The notes beneath the pieces were generated by a model. The model was given only the letters and a program-made list of their open reading frames with translations. It did not search any database and was not told the origin of the DNA. DNA of 64,000 nt from Phycisphaerae bacterium RAS1. Lineage in GTDB: Bacteria; Planctomycetota; Phycisphaerae; UBA1845; Fen-1342. Both the position numbers and the translations under genes were made by a program. Location of the stretch: contig SMLU01000001.1 in NCBI GenBank assembly GCA_007859745.1, positions 124,001 through 188,000 of the forward strand, written 5' to 3'. This document shows, one piece after another, positions 8,457-17,134 of the stretch; position 1 is the first letter of the stretch; each line of letters begins with the position of its first letter.

Positions 8457-9842
8457 GTGCCACAGCACGATGTGATCATTATCGGCGCCGGTCCCGGCGG
8501 CTATGTTGCCGCGATTCGGGCGGCGCAGCTCGGGCTGAACGTGGCCTGCGTCGAGCGCGAGCCGGCCCTGGGCGGGACGTGCCTGCGCGTCGGCTGCATC
8601 CCCAGCAAGGCCCTTCTCGAATCGAGCGAGCGCTATCATGAGGCTCTGCACGGCCTGGCCGCGCACGGAATCCGTCTGTCCAAAGTCGAGCTGGACCTTC
8701 CGGCGCTGCTCAAACGCAAAGATGACATCGTCAAAGGACTGACCGACGGCGTGGCGATGCTGCTGAAGAAAAACAAGATCACGCGCTACAACGGGCATGC
8801 GCGGTTCGTGACGGCGGGGAAACTGCGGGTGGAGGGGGCGGAGGGGAAGAGTGAGCTGACCGGCAAGCACATCATCATCGCCACCGGCAGCAAGCTGGCG
8901 CCGCTCAAGGGCGTCGAGCTGGACGGCGACCTGATCGGCGGTAGCACGCAGGCGCTGGCGTATCCGAGCGTGCCCGGCCATCTCGCCGTGATCGGCGCCG
9001 GCTACATCGGCCTCGAACTGGGCTCGGTCTGGAGCCGGCTCGGGGCGAAAGTCACGGTGCTCGAGTACCTCGACCGCATCCTCCCCGGTATGGACGCCGA
9101 GCTGGCGAACGAAGCGCTCAAGGTGTTCAAGAAACAGGGGCTGGAATTCCGGCTGTCGAGCAAGGTGACGGCGGCGCGTGTCGTGAAGAAGAAGTGCGTC
9201 GTGGAGTGCGAGGGGGCAGAGCCGCTGGAGTGCGACCGCGTGTTGCTGGCGGTGGGCCGGGCGCCGAATACGGACAACCTCGGCCTCGATGCGATCGGCC
9301 TGATGCTCGACGAGCGCGGCCGCGTGCCCGTCAATGAGCACTTCCGCACGCCGATCGACGCAGTGTACGCCATCGGCGACGTGATCCGCGGGCCGATGCT
9401 GGCGCACAAGGCCGAGGAGGAGGGCATCGCCTGCGCCGAATTCATCGCGACCGGACACGGCCACGTGAACTACGACGCGATTCCGGGCGTGGTCTATACC
9501 GAGCCGGAGATCGCGTCGGTCGGAAAGACTGAGGAGGATCTGAGGTCGGCGGGCGTGGAGTACCGCAAGGGCGTGTATCACTTCCGGGCCAACAGCCGGG
9601 CGCGGGCGATCAACCGCGTGGACGGGCGAATCAAGATTCTCGCGCATGCGAAGACCGACCGCGTGCTGGGCGTGCACATCATCGGCCCGCGCGCCGGCGA
9701 CCTGATCGCCGAGGCGGCGGTGGCGATCGAGTTCGGCGCGTCGGCCGAGGACATCGCCCGCAGCAGCCACGCGCATCCGACGCTGGCGGAGGCGATGAAG
9801 GAGGCGGCGCTGGCGGTGGATGGGAGGGCGATACATGCGTGA
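8457..9842 (+). CDS. lpdA: Dihydrolipoyl dehydrogenase
   Basis: 461 residues. This is the E3 flavoprotein that reoxidises dihydrolipoamide in 2-oxoacid dehydrogenase or glycine cleavage complexes. The FAD-binding GxGxxG is at the N-terminus (IIIGAGPGGYVAAIRAA), the redox disulfide is GGTCLRVGCIPSKALL, the NAD-binding motif is VIGAGYIGLELGSVW, the second FAD motif is YAIGDVIRGPMLAHKAEEEG, and the C-terminal His-Glu pair is HAHPTLAEAMKEA. Start is GTG 8457 with a good AAGGAG site. No E1 or E2 gene is nearby; the next gene is an unrelated acyl ligase. Confidence 0.95.
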   Translation: MPQHDVIIIGAGPGGYVAAIRAAQLGLNVACVEREPALGGTCLRVGCIPSKALLESSERYHEALHGLAAHGIRLSKVELDLPALLKRKDDIVKGLTDGVAMLLKKNKITRYNGHARFVTAGKLRVEGAEGKSELTGKHIIIATGSKLAPLKGVELDGDLIGGSTQALAYPSVPGHLAVIGAGYIGLELGSVWSRLGAKVTVLEYLDRILPGMDAELANEALKVFKKQGLEFRLSSKVTAARVVKKKCVVECEGAEPLECDRVLLAVGRAPNTDNLGLDAIGLMLDERGRVPVNEHFRTPIDAVYAIGDVIRGPMLAHKAEEEGIACAEFIATGHGHVNYDAIPGVVYTEPEIASVGKTEEDLRSAGVEYRKGVYHFRANSRARAINRVDGRIKILAHAKTDRVLGVHIIGPRAGDLIAEAAVAIEFGASAEDIARSSHAHPTLAEAMKEAALAVDGRAIHA

Positions 9843-9877
9843 AGTAGCGAGTTCAGAGTAGCGAGTAGCGAGTTGAA
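9842..9877. repeat. AGTAGCGAGT short tandem repeats
   Basis: Several units of AGTAGCGAGT followed by TGAAGAC lie just after the lpdA stop. The same motif, in both orientations, fills 46556-46653. Confidence 0.7.
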
Positions 9878-9994
9878 GACTGGAGCGGGAATGGCGAACG
9901 GGGAGTGCGGGCGGCGCGCTCGCACCGGCGGGCGGCGCGTATGAAACGTCTGTTCCCGCATCGCACGGGCTGATTCATCCGGAAAAACGAGCGA

Positions 9995-11569
9995 ATGCAC
10001 TTCTTTCTCGACCGATTCGAAGCCACCGTCCGATCGCGGCGCGAGGCGCCCGCCGCGTGCGATCAGAGCCTCGTTACGACGTTCGAGTCGTTCCGGGCGC
10101 TGGCTTGCGGCGTCGGCGGCGTCTTGCTCAATACGATCGATGCCGGATCGCGGGGCGAATCCGAGCCACGCGCTTCAGCAAGCGGAGCTCCAAGCACCGC
10201 TCCCTTACGGTCGCGGCTCGGAAAGACAATCGCCGGCGGCGCCGACGGCGAGCGGCACATCGGCATCCTCCTCCCCACCTCCGCCGCCGCGGCGGTCAGC
10301 ATTTTTGGTTGCTGGTACGCCGGGCTGACGCCTGTTCCGCTGAACTTCATGCTCCCGCCGGACGAGTTGAAGCGGATCGTCGCCGACGCCGGAATCACGC
10401 TGATTGTCACGATCGAGCGCTTCGCCCCGCTGGCCGAGGCTGCGGGGGCGACGCCGCTAGTTCTGTCGGGCAAAACGACGCTCATTCCCGGCGAGCTGGC
10501 CGCGCCGCCGGCAGACAAGGACCAGACCGCCGTCATCCTCTACACGTCCGGCACGTCCGGCGATCCGAAGGGCGTCTGCCTCTCGTTCGACAATCTCGTG
10601 AGCAATGCGCTGGCCTGCATCGAGCACGCCGGCATCACGCCCGATCAGAGCTTTCTAAGCGTCCTGCCGCAGTTTCACAGCTTCGGCTTCACCGCCATGA
10701 CCGTCACGCCGCTGCTTCTTGGCGCGACCGTTCACTATCTGCCGCGCTTCACTCCGGCCGCGATTCTCGACACAGTCAGCGAAAAGCACATCAGCGTCTT
10801 CATGGGCGTCGCCAGCATGTATGGCGTGCTGCTGGGCATGAGCGCGGCGGAGCCGGCGATGTTCGCGTCGCTGCGCCTGGCGGTGAGCGGCGGCGAGCCG
10901 TTGCCGGACAGCATCGCGGACGGATTCGAGCAGCGTTTCGGCGTGCGGATCATGCAGGGCTACGGCCTGACCGAAACGTCGCCGGTTGCGACGCTGAACA
11001 CACCGGCGGCGAATCGGCACGGCTCTGTGGGCCGCCCGTTGCCGGGCGTGCGCGTCTGGGCTGCGGACGAGGCCGGGCGCGACCGTCCCGCGGGCCAGGA
11101 GGGCGAGTTGATCGTCGCGGGGCATTGCGTGATGAAGGGCTATCACAACAAACCTGAAACGACGGCGGCGGCGCTGCTGGGCGACGGGTCGCAGGACCGC
11201 GCGCTGCGAACCGGCGACATCGGCCGCGTCGATGCCGATGGGTACGTGTTCATCACCGGCCGGGCGAAAGAGATGATGATCGTCGCCGGCGAGAACGTCT
11301 TCCCCGGCGAGATCGAGCGCGTGCTCGCGACGCACCCCGCGGTCGCAGAGGCGGCGGTGATCGGCGTGCGAAGCGAGCGGCACGGCGAGCGGCCGGTCGC
11401 GTTCGTGGTGCTGCGCGAAGCGGCGGCGGTCGACGCCGCCGCGCTCCAGACATACTGTCGCGAGCGGCTGGCGGGGTACAAGGTCCCGCGTGAGGTCTAC
11501 TTCGCCGCCGATTTCCCGCGGGCCGCGACGGGTAAGATCATGAAGCGGCTCCTGAGACCGCCGGGATAG
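9995..11569 (+). CDS. AMP-dependent acyl-CoA/acyl-ACP ligase with an in-frame palindromic insert
   Basis: 524 residues, ANL superfamily, activates a fatty or other carboxylic acid through an acyl-adenylate. The P-loop is ILYTSGTSGDPKGV, followed by LPQFHSFGFT, YGLTETSPV, RTGDIGRVDADGYVFITGR and the C-terminal catalytic lysine in RAATGKIMKRLL. The LPQFHSFGFT segment resembles the acyl-ACP synthetase domain of Aas, but no acyltransferase domain is present. Residues 56-76 (SEPRASASGAP...) are encoded by a 63-bp palindromic repeat, exactly 21 codons, inserted in the N-terminal domain before the GILLPTSAAAAVSIFG helix. The last codons lie at the start of a tandem 105-bp duplication. Confidence 0.88.
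   Translation: MHFFLDRFEATVRSRREAPAACDQSLVTTFESFRALACGVGGVLLNTIDAGSRGESEPRASASGAPSTAPLRSRLGKTIAGGADGERHIGILLPTSAAAAVSIFGCWYAGLTPVPLNFMLPPDELKRIVADAGITLIVTIERFAPLAEAAGATPLVLSGKTTLIPGELAAPPADKDQTAVILYTSGTSGDPKGVCLSFDNLVSNALACIEHAGITPDQSFLSVLPQFHSFGFTAMTVTPLLLGATVHYLPRFTPAAILDTVSEKHISVFMGVASMYGVLLGMSAAEPAMFASLRLAVSGGEPLPDSIADGFEQRFGVRIMQGYGLTETSPVATLNTPAANRHGSVGRPLPGVRVWAADEAGRDRPAGQEGELIVAGHCVMKGYHNKPETTAAALLGDGSQDRALRTGDIGRVDADGYVFITGRAKEMMIVAGENVFPGEIERVLATHPAVAEAAVIGVRSERHGERPVAFVVLREAAAVDAAALQTYCRERLAGYKVPREVYFAADFPRAATGKIMKRLLRPPG
10160..10222. repeat. Palindromic repeat family A inside the acyl ligase gene
   Basis: 63 bp beginning TCCGAGCC and ending GGCTCGGA, with the internal half-blocks CGCTTCAGCAAGCGG and CCGCTCCCTTACGGTCGCGG seen in the intergenic copies. 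It is in frame and contains no stop. Confidence 0.88.
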
Positions 11570-11760
11570 GAAAACAACCACGGAGTCACGGAGACACGGA
11601 GAGCAGGGCAAGGGGATAGAGGAACGGATGGACAACGGGCGTTCCGGGCTGTGTACCTGAGGCCGCCGGGATAGGAAAACAACCACGGAGTCACGGAGAC
11701 ACGGAGAATGCAGAGCAAGGGAACAGAGGAGTGGATGAACAAGCGGCGTTCCGGGCTCTC
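11551..11760. repeat. Tandem 105-bp duplication with CACGGAGACACGGAGA motif
   Basis: Copy one (11551-11655) starts in the last codons of the acyl ligase gene (CCTGAGACCGCCGGGATAGG) and copy two (11656-11760) starts with a near copy of those codons. Each carries ACCACGGAGTCACGGAGACA and ends in GTTCCGGGCT. The same motif occurs inverted at 11802-11828, just before nadE. Confidence 0.85.
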
Positions 11761-11853
11761 TAGTCCGCGCGCGTCCTCTCCGTCTATGCCCTTCCCCCGC
11801 ATTCTCCGTGTCTCCGTGTCTCCGTGGTTAGTCTTCCCCGTTCGGACACGCGC

Positions 11854-13503
11854 ATGAAGCTGGCGCTGATCCAGACCAATCCCACGATCGGCGACATCGC
11901 CGGAAATACCGCCCGGATTATCGAGCGGCTGGCCGACGCGGAGCGCGCGGGGGCTGAGCTGGCGGTGTTTCCTGAGCAGGCGATCATCGGCTATCCGGCC
12001 AAGGACCTCCTGCTGCGGCGCGAAGTCATTCAGGCCAATCAGGCGGCGCTCGCCCGGATTGCGGCCGCATGCACGCGCATCGCCGCAATCGTCGGCTTCG
12101 CCGAACCGACCGATCGCCCCTTCGGCCGCCCGCTCTACAACGCCGCGGCGCTGCTGTCGAAGGGGCAGATCGCGGCAGTGCGCCGCAAACGGCTGCTCCC
12201 CACGTACGACGTGTTCGACGAGGCCCGCTACTTCGAGCCGGCCGGACCCCAGCAGCCCGTCGAGTTCCGCGGGGTCCGCCTGGGGCTGACGATCTGCGAG
12301 GACATGTGGTCGCAGGAGGAGTTGTACGCGCGGCCGCTGTATGACTGCGATCCGATTCGCGACGTGGCTGCCGCGGGAGCCGAGACCATCATCAATATCT
12401 CGGCCTCGCCCTATTTCATCGACAAGCAGCCGCTGCGAATCGAACTGATGGCGGCGCACGCGAAACGCAGCGGCGTGCCGATCATCTTCGTGAACCAGGT
12501 CGGCGGGAACGACGAGCTGATCTTCGACGGGGCAAACTGCGCAATCGACCGCCGCGGGGCCACAATTGCGCAAGCACGGGCGTTCGACGAGGACCTGCTG
12601 CTGGTCGAATCCGACGCCGCGGACGTGCGGCCGGCGCGGATCGAGCCGATCCCCGCCGGCGTCGCGGGCGTGCACGACGCGCTGATCCTCGGGCTGCGCG
12701 ACTATCTGCGCAAGTGCGGGTTCACCAGCGCCGTCATGGGCCTGTCGGGCGGAATCGATTCGGCGGTCGTCGCAGCCCTGGCCGCCGCCGCGCTTCCGCC
12801 GGAGAATGTGCTCGGCGTGGCGATGCCCAGCCGTTTCAGCAGCGATCACAGCGTCGCCGACGCCCGCGCGCTGGCCGTAAATCTGGGAATCCGTTTCTCG
12901 CAAATTCCGATCGAGCCGGTGCATCGCGCGTATGAGCAGACGATGGCCGAGGCGTTCGCCGGTCGCGCGGCGGACGTGACCGAGGAGAACATCCAGGCTC
13001 GAGTCCGCGGCGGCATCCTGATGGCGCTGTCCAACAAGTTCGGCAGCCTGCTGCTGACCACCGGAAACAAGAGCGAGCTGGCCGTCGGCTATTGCACGCT
13101 CTACGGCGACATGTGCGGCGGGCTGGCGGTGATCAGCGACGTGCCCAAGACGATGGTCTATTCGCTGGCGCGGCACATCAACGCCCGGGCCGGCCGCGAC
13201 GTGATCCCGCACGGAAGCCTGTCAAAGCCGCCGTCAGCCGAGCTTCGTCCCAACCAGACCGATCAGGATTCGCTGCCGCCGTATGAAGTGCTGGACGAGA
13301 TTCTGCGACGTTACGAGGAGCAGCTTCAGAGCGTGGATGAGATGGTGGCCGCGGGCGCGGACCGGGCGGCCGTGGAGCGAGTCGTGAGACTCATTCAATC
13401 CAGCGAATACAAACGGCAGCAGGCGGCGCCGGGTCTGAAAGTCACGTCGCGGGCTTTCGGCTTTGGGCGGCGGATGCCCATCGCCGTACGATGGCCGCGA
13501 TAG
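11854..13503 (+). CDS. nadE: Glutamine-dependent NAD+ synthetase
   Basis: 549 residues. The N-terminal nitrilase-type glutaminase domain (about 1-265) shows the catalytic Glu in FPEQAIIGYP, Lys in VRRKRLLPTY and Cys in LTICEDMW. The C-terminal ATP-dependent amidating domain has the pyrophosphatase P-loop SGGIDSAVVAAL and TTGNKSELAVGYCTLYGDM. It converts deamido-NAD to NAD with ammonia from glutamine. The ATG at 11854 (MKLALIQTNPTIGDI) is the normal family start; upstream in-frame sequence is repeat DNA. Confidence 0.95.
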   Translation: MKLALIQTNPTIGDIAGNTARIIERLADAERAGAELAVFPEQAIIGYPAKDLLLRREVIQANQAALARIAAACTRIAAIVGFAEPTDRPFGRPLYNAAALLSKGQIAAVRRKRLLPTYDVFDEARYFEPAGPQQPVEFRGVRLGLTICEDMWSQEELYARPLYDCDPIRDVAAAGAETIINISASPYFIDKQPLRIELMAAHAKRSGVPIIFVNQVGGNDELIFDGANCAIDRRGATIAQARAFDEDLLLVESDAADVRPARIEPIPAGVAGVHDALILGLRDYLRKCGFTSAVMGLSGGIDSAVVAALAAAALPPENVLGVAMPSRFSSDHSVADARALAVNLGIRFSQIPIEPVHRAYEQTMAEAFAGRAADVTEENIQARVRGGILMALSNKFGSLLLTTGNKSELAVGYCTLYGDMCGGLAVISDVPKTMVYSLARHINARAGRDVIPHGSLSKPPSAELRPNQTDQDSLPPYEVLDEILRRYEEQLQSVDEMVAAGADRAAVERVVRLIQSSEYKRQQAAPGLKVTSRAFGFGRRMPIAVRWPR

Positions 13504-13528
13504 CAGCCCGCATCGTGCCACGTTGGGA

Positions 13529-13742
13529 GCCATGCCGACGGCCTTTGCGTCGGCATGCCCACACAGGAGGCCATGGGCGCGCCACGCGAACTTGACCAGC
13601 TCCGGCTGAACCGCTGAACCGCAGCCGCGGCTGGTACTGGGTCAGTTTGGGGGACCGGCCTCTGGCCGGTCTCGTTCTCGCCGAAGAAGCAAAGACCGGC
13701 CAGAGGCCGGTCCCCCAAACTGACCCAGTACCCCGCGGCTGC
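13529..13742. repeat. Large inverted repeat and hairpin upstream of rpmE
   Basis: This lies in the 332-base gap between nadE and rpmE. A first hairpin (GCCGACGGCCTTTGCGTCGGC, about 13534-13554) is related to one at 52338-52362. It is followed by an inverted repeat with perfect 40-bp arms (13633-13672 and 13693-13732) around a 20-bp loop; a further 10 bp (13621-13630 with 13733-13742) pair after a 2-base bulge. Each arm itself contains the smaller palindrome ACCGGCCTCTGGCCGGT. No gene is visible in the gap. Confidence 0.92.
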
Positions 13743-13835
13743 CCGGGGTTGCATTTTGGAAGGCATCGAAGATAATACGTTGCTCGGCTGGGTAGCGGAC
13801 TCACCCGCCAAGCGCCCGAGCTAGAAGAGGACGCC

Positions 13836-14081
13836 ATGAAAGAGAAGATTCACCCGGCGTATCAGGATGTAAAGGTCCATTGCGCCTGTGGCAACGAATT
13901 CATGACCCGCGCGACGGTCAAGCAGATTCGCGTTGATATTTGCGCCGCCTGCCACCCGTTCTACACCGGCAAGCAGAAATTCGTGGACACCACCGGCCGC
14001 GTCGAGCGTTTCCAGAAGAAGTTCGGCGGTTCGTACTTTGCCGGCGCCAAGGCGGGCGAAAAGGCCAAGGCCGGCAAGTAG
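13836..14081 (+). CDS. rpmE: 50S ribosomal protein L31, zinc-binding form
   Basis: 81 residues. MKEKIHPAY at the start and the [20 protein letters not shown] core are typical of bL31. The zinc ligands are present (HCACG near residue 16 and CAACH near residue 39), so this is the C+ type rather than the zinc-independent paralogue used under zinc starvation. The C-terminus is Ala/Gly/Lys-rich. It stands next to prfA, a common bacterial arrangement, but a strong terminator lies between them. Confidence 0.96.
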   Translation: MKEKIHPAYQDVKVHCACGNEFMTRATVKQIRVDICAACHPFYTGKQKFVDTTGRVERFQKKFGGSYFAGAKAGEKAKAGK

Positions 14082-14103
14082 CGGCTGATTGTCGAATCGC
14101 GGT

Positions 14104-14142
14104 AACGGCCCAGGTGCGCGCACCGGGCCGTTGTCTTTTTTC
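14104..14142 (+). terminator. Rho-independent terminator of rpmE
   Basis: The stem AACGGCCC (14104-14111) pairs with GGGCCGTT (14125-14132), with an inner GGTGC/GCACC stem, and is followed by GTCTTTTTT. It lies 22 bases after the rpmE stop. Confidence 0.8.
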
Positions 14143-14271
14143 AGGCGCGCCGCCATCGGCCGGCGCCCGTCCGAGCCGCGTCCGTGCGCGGGCGAATGTT
14201 CGCGGAGCGCGTCCTTACGCTCGCGACTCTGAATAGACGGGCGAGACCATTCGACAGGAGACGCAGCGCCC

Positions 14272-15372
14272 ATGCCCACGTTCGTTCAGGATCCGCCGTG
14301 GATCGCCCGCATTGAGCAGATGGAGCGGCGTTCCAACGAGCTGGGCGAGCTGATGAACAAGCCGGAAGTGGCCGCGAGCGGCGCGCTGATCGTGAAATTC
14401 GCCAAGGAGCACGGCGCGCTCGAAAAAATCCTGCGGCCGTTCCGCGACTACCGCAGCGTTACGCAACAGGTCGAAGAATCGCACGCCATCGTGAGCGACC
14501 CGGCCGGCGACGCCGACCTCAAACAACTGGCCGAAGCCGAGTTGCCCGAGCTAGAGGCGCGGCGCGAGTCGCTGCTCAACCAACTGAAGGAAAAGCTGGT
14601 GACCGGCGATGAAGCCGCGATCAGCAGCATCATTCTCGAAGTCCGGGCCGGAACGGGTGGGGATGAAGCCGCCCTCTTCGCCGGCGAATTGCTGAACATG
14701 TACTCCTCGTACGCCGCCCGCAAGGGCTTCAAGACCGAGTTGATGTCGATGTCCGACTCCGAGCTGGGCGGCATCAAGGAGGCGATCATCAACATCACGG
14801 GCGAGGAGGTGTACCTGCACTATCGTTTCGAAGCCGGCGGCCACCGTGTGCAGCGCGTGCCCAAGACCGAAGCCCAGGGACGAATTCACACCTCGGCCGC
14901 GACCGTCGCCGTGCTTCCCGAGCCTGAGGAAGTCGAGATCGACATCGACTGGGAAAAAGACGTGATCGAGCACGTCAGCCGCGCCGGCGGCCCAGGCGGG
15001 CAAAACGTCAACAAGGTCAGCTCGGCCATCAAACTCGAGCACATCGCCACCGGCATTACGGTCTCAATGCGCGACGAAAAGAGCCAGCATAAGAACCGCG
15101 CCAAGGCCCGCCGCGTGCTGATGTCGCGCGTGTATGAGCATTTTCAGTCGCAGCAGCGGGCCAAGATCGAGTCGGCCCGGCGCAGCATGGTCGGCTCCGG
15201 CGACCGCAGCGACCGCATTCGGACTTACAACTACCCGCAGAATCGCGTGACCGACCATCGCGTCGGCAAGGACGTGTTCGATATTCCCGGTGTGCTGGCG
15301 GGCAAGCTGGATGATTTCATCGCCGAGCTGGCCGACCGCGAGTTGCAGCTTCGGCTGGAGGCGCTGGTCTGA
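14272..15372 (+). CDS. prfA: Peptide chain release factor 1
   Basis: 366 residues. The stop-codon recognition motif is P-K-T in RVPKTEAQGRIHTSAATV, the PxT form of RF1 (reads UAA and UAG), not the SPF of RF2. The catalytic GGQ loop is intact in RAGGPGGQNVNKVSSA. Length and the C-terminal TYNYPQNRVTDHR and IPGVLAGKLDDFI segments are normal. No prmC methyltransferase gene follows; the next gene is an ABC exporter permease. Confidence 0.96.
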   Translation: MPTFVQDPPWIARIEQMERRSNELGELMNKPEVAASGALIVKFAKEHGALEKILRPFRDYRSVTQQVEESHAIVSDPAGDADLKQLAEAELPELEARRESLLNQLKEKLVTGDEAAISSIILEVRAGTGGDEAALFAGELLNMYSSYAARKGFKTELMSMSDSELGGIKEAIINITGEEVYLHYRFEAGGHRVQRVPKTEAQGRIHTSAATVAVLPEPEEVEIDIDWEKDVIEHVSRAGGPGGQNVNKVSSAIKLEHIATGITVSMRDEKSQHKNRAKARRVLMSRVYEHFQSQQRAKIESARRSMVGSGDRSDRIRTYNYPQNRVTDHRVGKDVFDIPGVLAGKLDDFIAELADRELQLRLEALV

Positions 15373-15498
15373 CCGGGCCGGGCGACGATCCCGCCCGACG
15401 CGGCTTGACAACCGCCGCCCAGCGGTGTCCGATCAAACATCCGCGCTGCTCCGGCGCGACGATGCGCAGGACAGTCTGACACGGAGCGCTGAAACGCC

Positions 15499-16344
15499 AT
15501 GAGCGCCATGCCATCCCCCGACGCCGCGCCGATCTTCCGCCCGGGCTTTCTGGCGCGCGCCCGGCAGCTCTTCGACCGCCGCGAGACCATTCGCTACCTG
15601 GTCACGAGTAATCTGAAGGCGGGTCATCGCGACAAGGTGCTCGGGCACCTCTGGAGCATGCTCGATCCACTGCTGTTCATGGCGGTGTATTACGTGGTGT
15701 TCGGGCTGATCTTCGGCCAGGCCGCGCAGCGCCGCACGGAGTTCATGCTCTATCTGTTCGTCGGGGTGCTGGCGTGGCGATTTCTGGATGCGACCGTCAG
15801 CCAGTCGGCCCTGTGCATCCGCGGCAATCGCGGGTTGATTCACGAAATCAACTTCCCCAAGGCGATCTTTCCCATCGCGGTCTGCCTGGCCCGGCTGTAC
15901 GACTTCGCCTGGGGGCTCCTGGTGTACGTCGGCGTGCTGCTGGTCGCCGGCCATAGCCTCTCGCCGATGGTCGTCTGGCTACCGCTGCTGCTGCTGTTGC
16001 AACTGACCTTCGTCACGGGGATTGCGTTCGGCGTCGCGTATCTGGGAGCGTTCTATGCCGATACGCCCAACGTCGCGACCGTCGCGATGAGGCTCTGGTT
16101 TTACTCGACGCCGATTTTCTACTTTCTTGAGGGCCCGAACGCGCCGATTCCGGAGCGCTTCCGGCCGCTGATGCTGCTCAACCCCGTGGCTGCGCAGGTT
16201 GAGAACTACCGCCGCGTCTTGATCTCGGGCGGTATGCCGGACTTTTCGCTGCTGGCGTATTCGGCGTGTGCCGCGGCGCTGGCGCTGATCGTGGGGTTCG
16301 CGCTTTTTGGGCGTGGTGAAGGGACGTTCGCGAAGTATGTCTGA
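15499..16344 (+). CDS. ABC-2 type polysaccharide exporter permease (Wzm/TagG-like)
   Basis: 281 residues with about six predicted membrane segments, for example LFMAVYYVVFGLIFG, FAWGLLVYVGVLLVAG and the C-terminal AACAAALALIVGFALFG. The cytoplasmic N-terminus YLVTSNLKAGHRDKVLGHLWSM matches the amphipathic entry segment of the ABC-2 family, and NPVAAQVENYRRVLISG is the typical periplasmic reentrant region. It is predicted to export a lipid-linked polysaccharide. The gene overlaps the ATPase gene by 8 bases. Confidence 0.88.
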   Translation: MSAMPSPDAAPIFRPGFLARARQLFDRRETIRYLVTSNLKAGHRDKVLGHLWSMLDPLLFMAVYYVVFGLIFGQAAQRRTEFMLYLFVGVLAWRFLDATVSQSALCIRGNRGLIHEINFPKAIFPIAVCLARLYDFAWGLLVYVGVLLVAGHSLSPMVVWLPLLLLLQLTFVTGIAFGVAYLGAFYADTPNVATVAMRLWFYSTPIFYFLEGPNAPIPERFRPLMLLNPVAAQVENYRRVLISGGMPDFSLLAYSACAAALALIVGFALFGRGEGTFAKYV

Positions 16345-17134
16345 GCGCGACGGCGAACCGACGATCCTCGCCGAGAACGTCTGGGTCAAGTTCCTGATCC
16401 GCTACCATCGGACGGACGTGACGCTGCGCGAGATGTTCGTGGACGCGCTGCGGAGCGTTTCTGGCGGCAACGGGGCGCGCCGCAGCCGGCAGGAATTCTG
16501 GGCGCTGCGCGACATCAATTTCGCCGCTCATCCGGGCGAGGTGGTGGGCATCGTCGGGCGCAACGGCTCGGGCAAGACGACCTTTCTCAAGAGCGTCGCG
16601 GGAATCTGCAGCGCCGACCGCGGGCGCCTGACGGTTCACGGCAAGGTCGGGTGCCTGCTCTCCTTCGGCGTCGGGTTTAATCCGCACCTGAGCGGGCGCG
16701 AAAACGTCTTCCTGAGCGGGTCGATTCTGGGGCTGCCACGGCGCGACATCGATCGGCGGCTGGAGAGCATCATCGAGTTTGCGGAACTGGGCGATTTCAT
16801 CGACGCGCCGGTGCGGACGTACTCGGCCGGCATGAAGGGGCGGCTGGGCTTTTCGATCGCGATTCACATCGACCCCGACATCCTCGTGCTGGACGAGGTG
16901 CTGGGCGTCGGCGATGCGGCCTTTCGCGCCAAGGCCGGCTCGATCCTCGACCGCTTTCGCAACACCGACAAGACGGTCATCCTGGCGACGCACAACATGG
17001 AGCAGGTGCGCAGCTCCTGCACCCGCGCGGTCTGGCTCGAAGGCGGGAGCATCGTGATGTCCGGAACGCCCGATGAGGTGGTCGACGCCTACACTGCGGC
17101 CAGCGACGTCAGGGAACAACCCGCGGCGGTGTAG
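16337..17134 (+). CDS. Polysaccharide ABC exporter ATPase (Wzt/TagH-like), short form
   Basis: 265 residues. Walker A is GRNGSGKTTFLKSVAG, the signature is TYSAGMKGRLGFS, Walker B is ILVLDEVLGVGD and the switch histidine is in ATHNMEQV. YHRTDVTLREMF at the N-terminus is typical of Wzt/TagH proteins. It lacks the C-terminal carbohydrate-binding domain that some Wzt proteins use to recognise capped chains. The ATG at 16337 overlaps the permease stop (ATGTCTGA). The 3' end overlaps the convergent methyltransferase gene by 26 bases. Confidence 0.9.
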   Translation: MSERDGEPTILAENVWVKFLIRYHRTDVTLREMFVDALRSVSGGNGARRSRQEFWALRDINFAAHPGEVVGIVGRNGSGKTTFLKSVAGICSADRGRLTVHGKVGCLLSFGVGFNPHLSGRENVFLSGSILGLPRRDIDRRLESIIEFAELGDFIDAPVRTYSAGMKGRLGFSIAIHIDPDILVLDEVLGVGDAAFRAKAGSILDRFRNTDKTVILATHNMEQVRSSCTRAVWLEGGSIVMSGTPDEVVDAYTAASDVREQPAAV

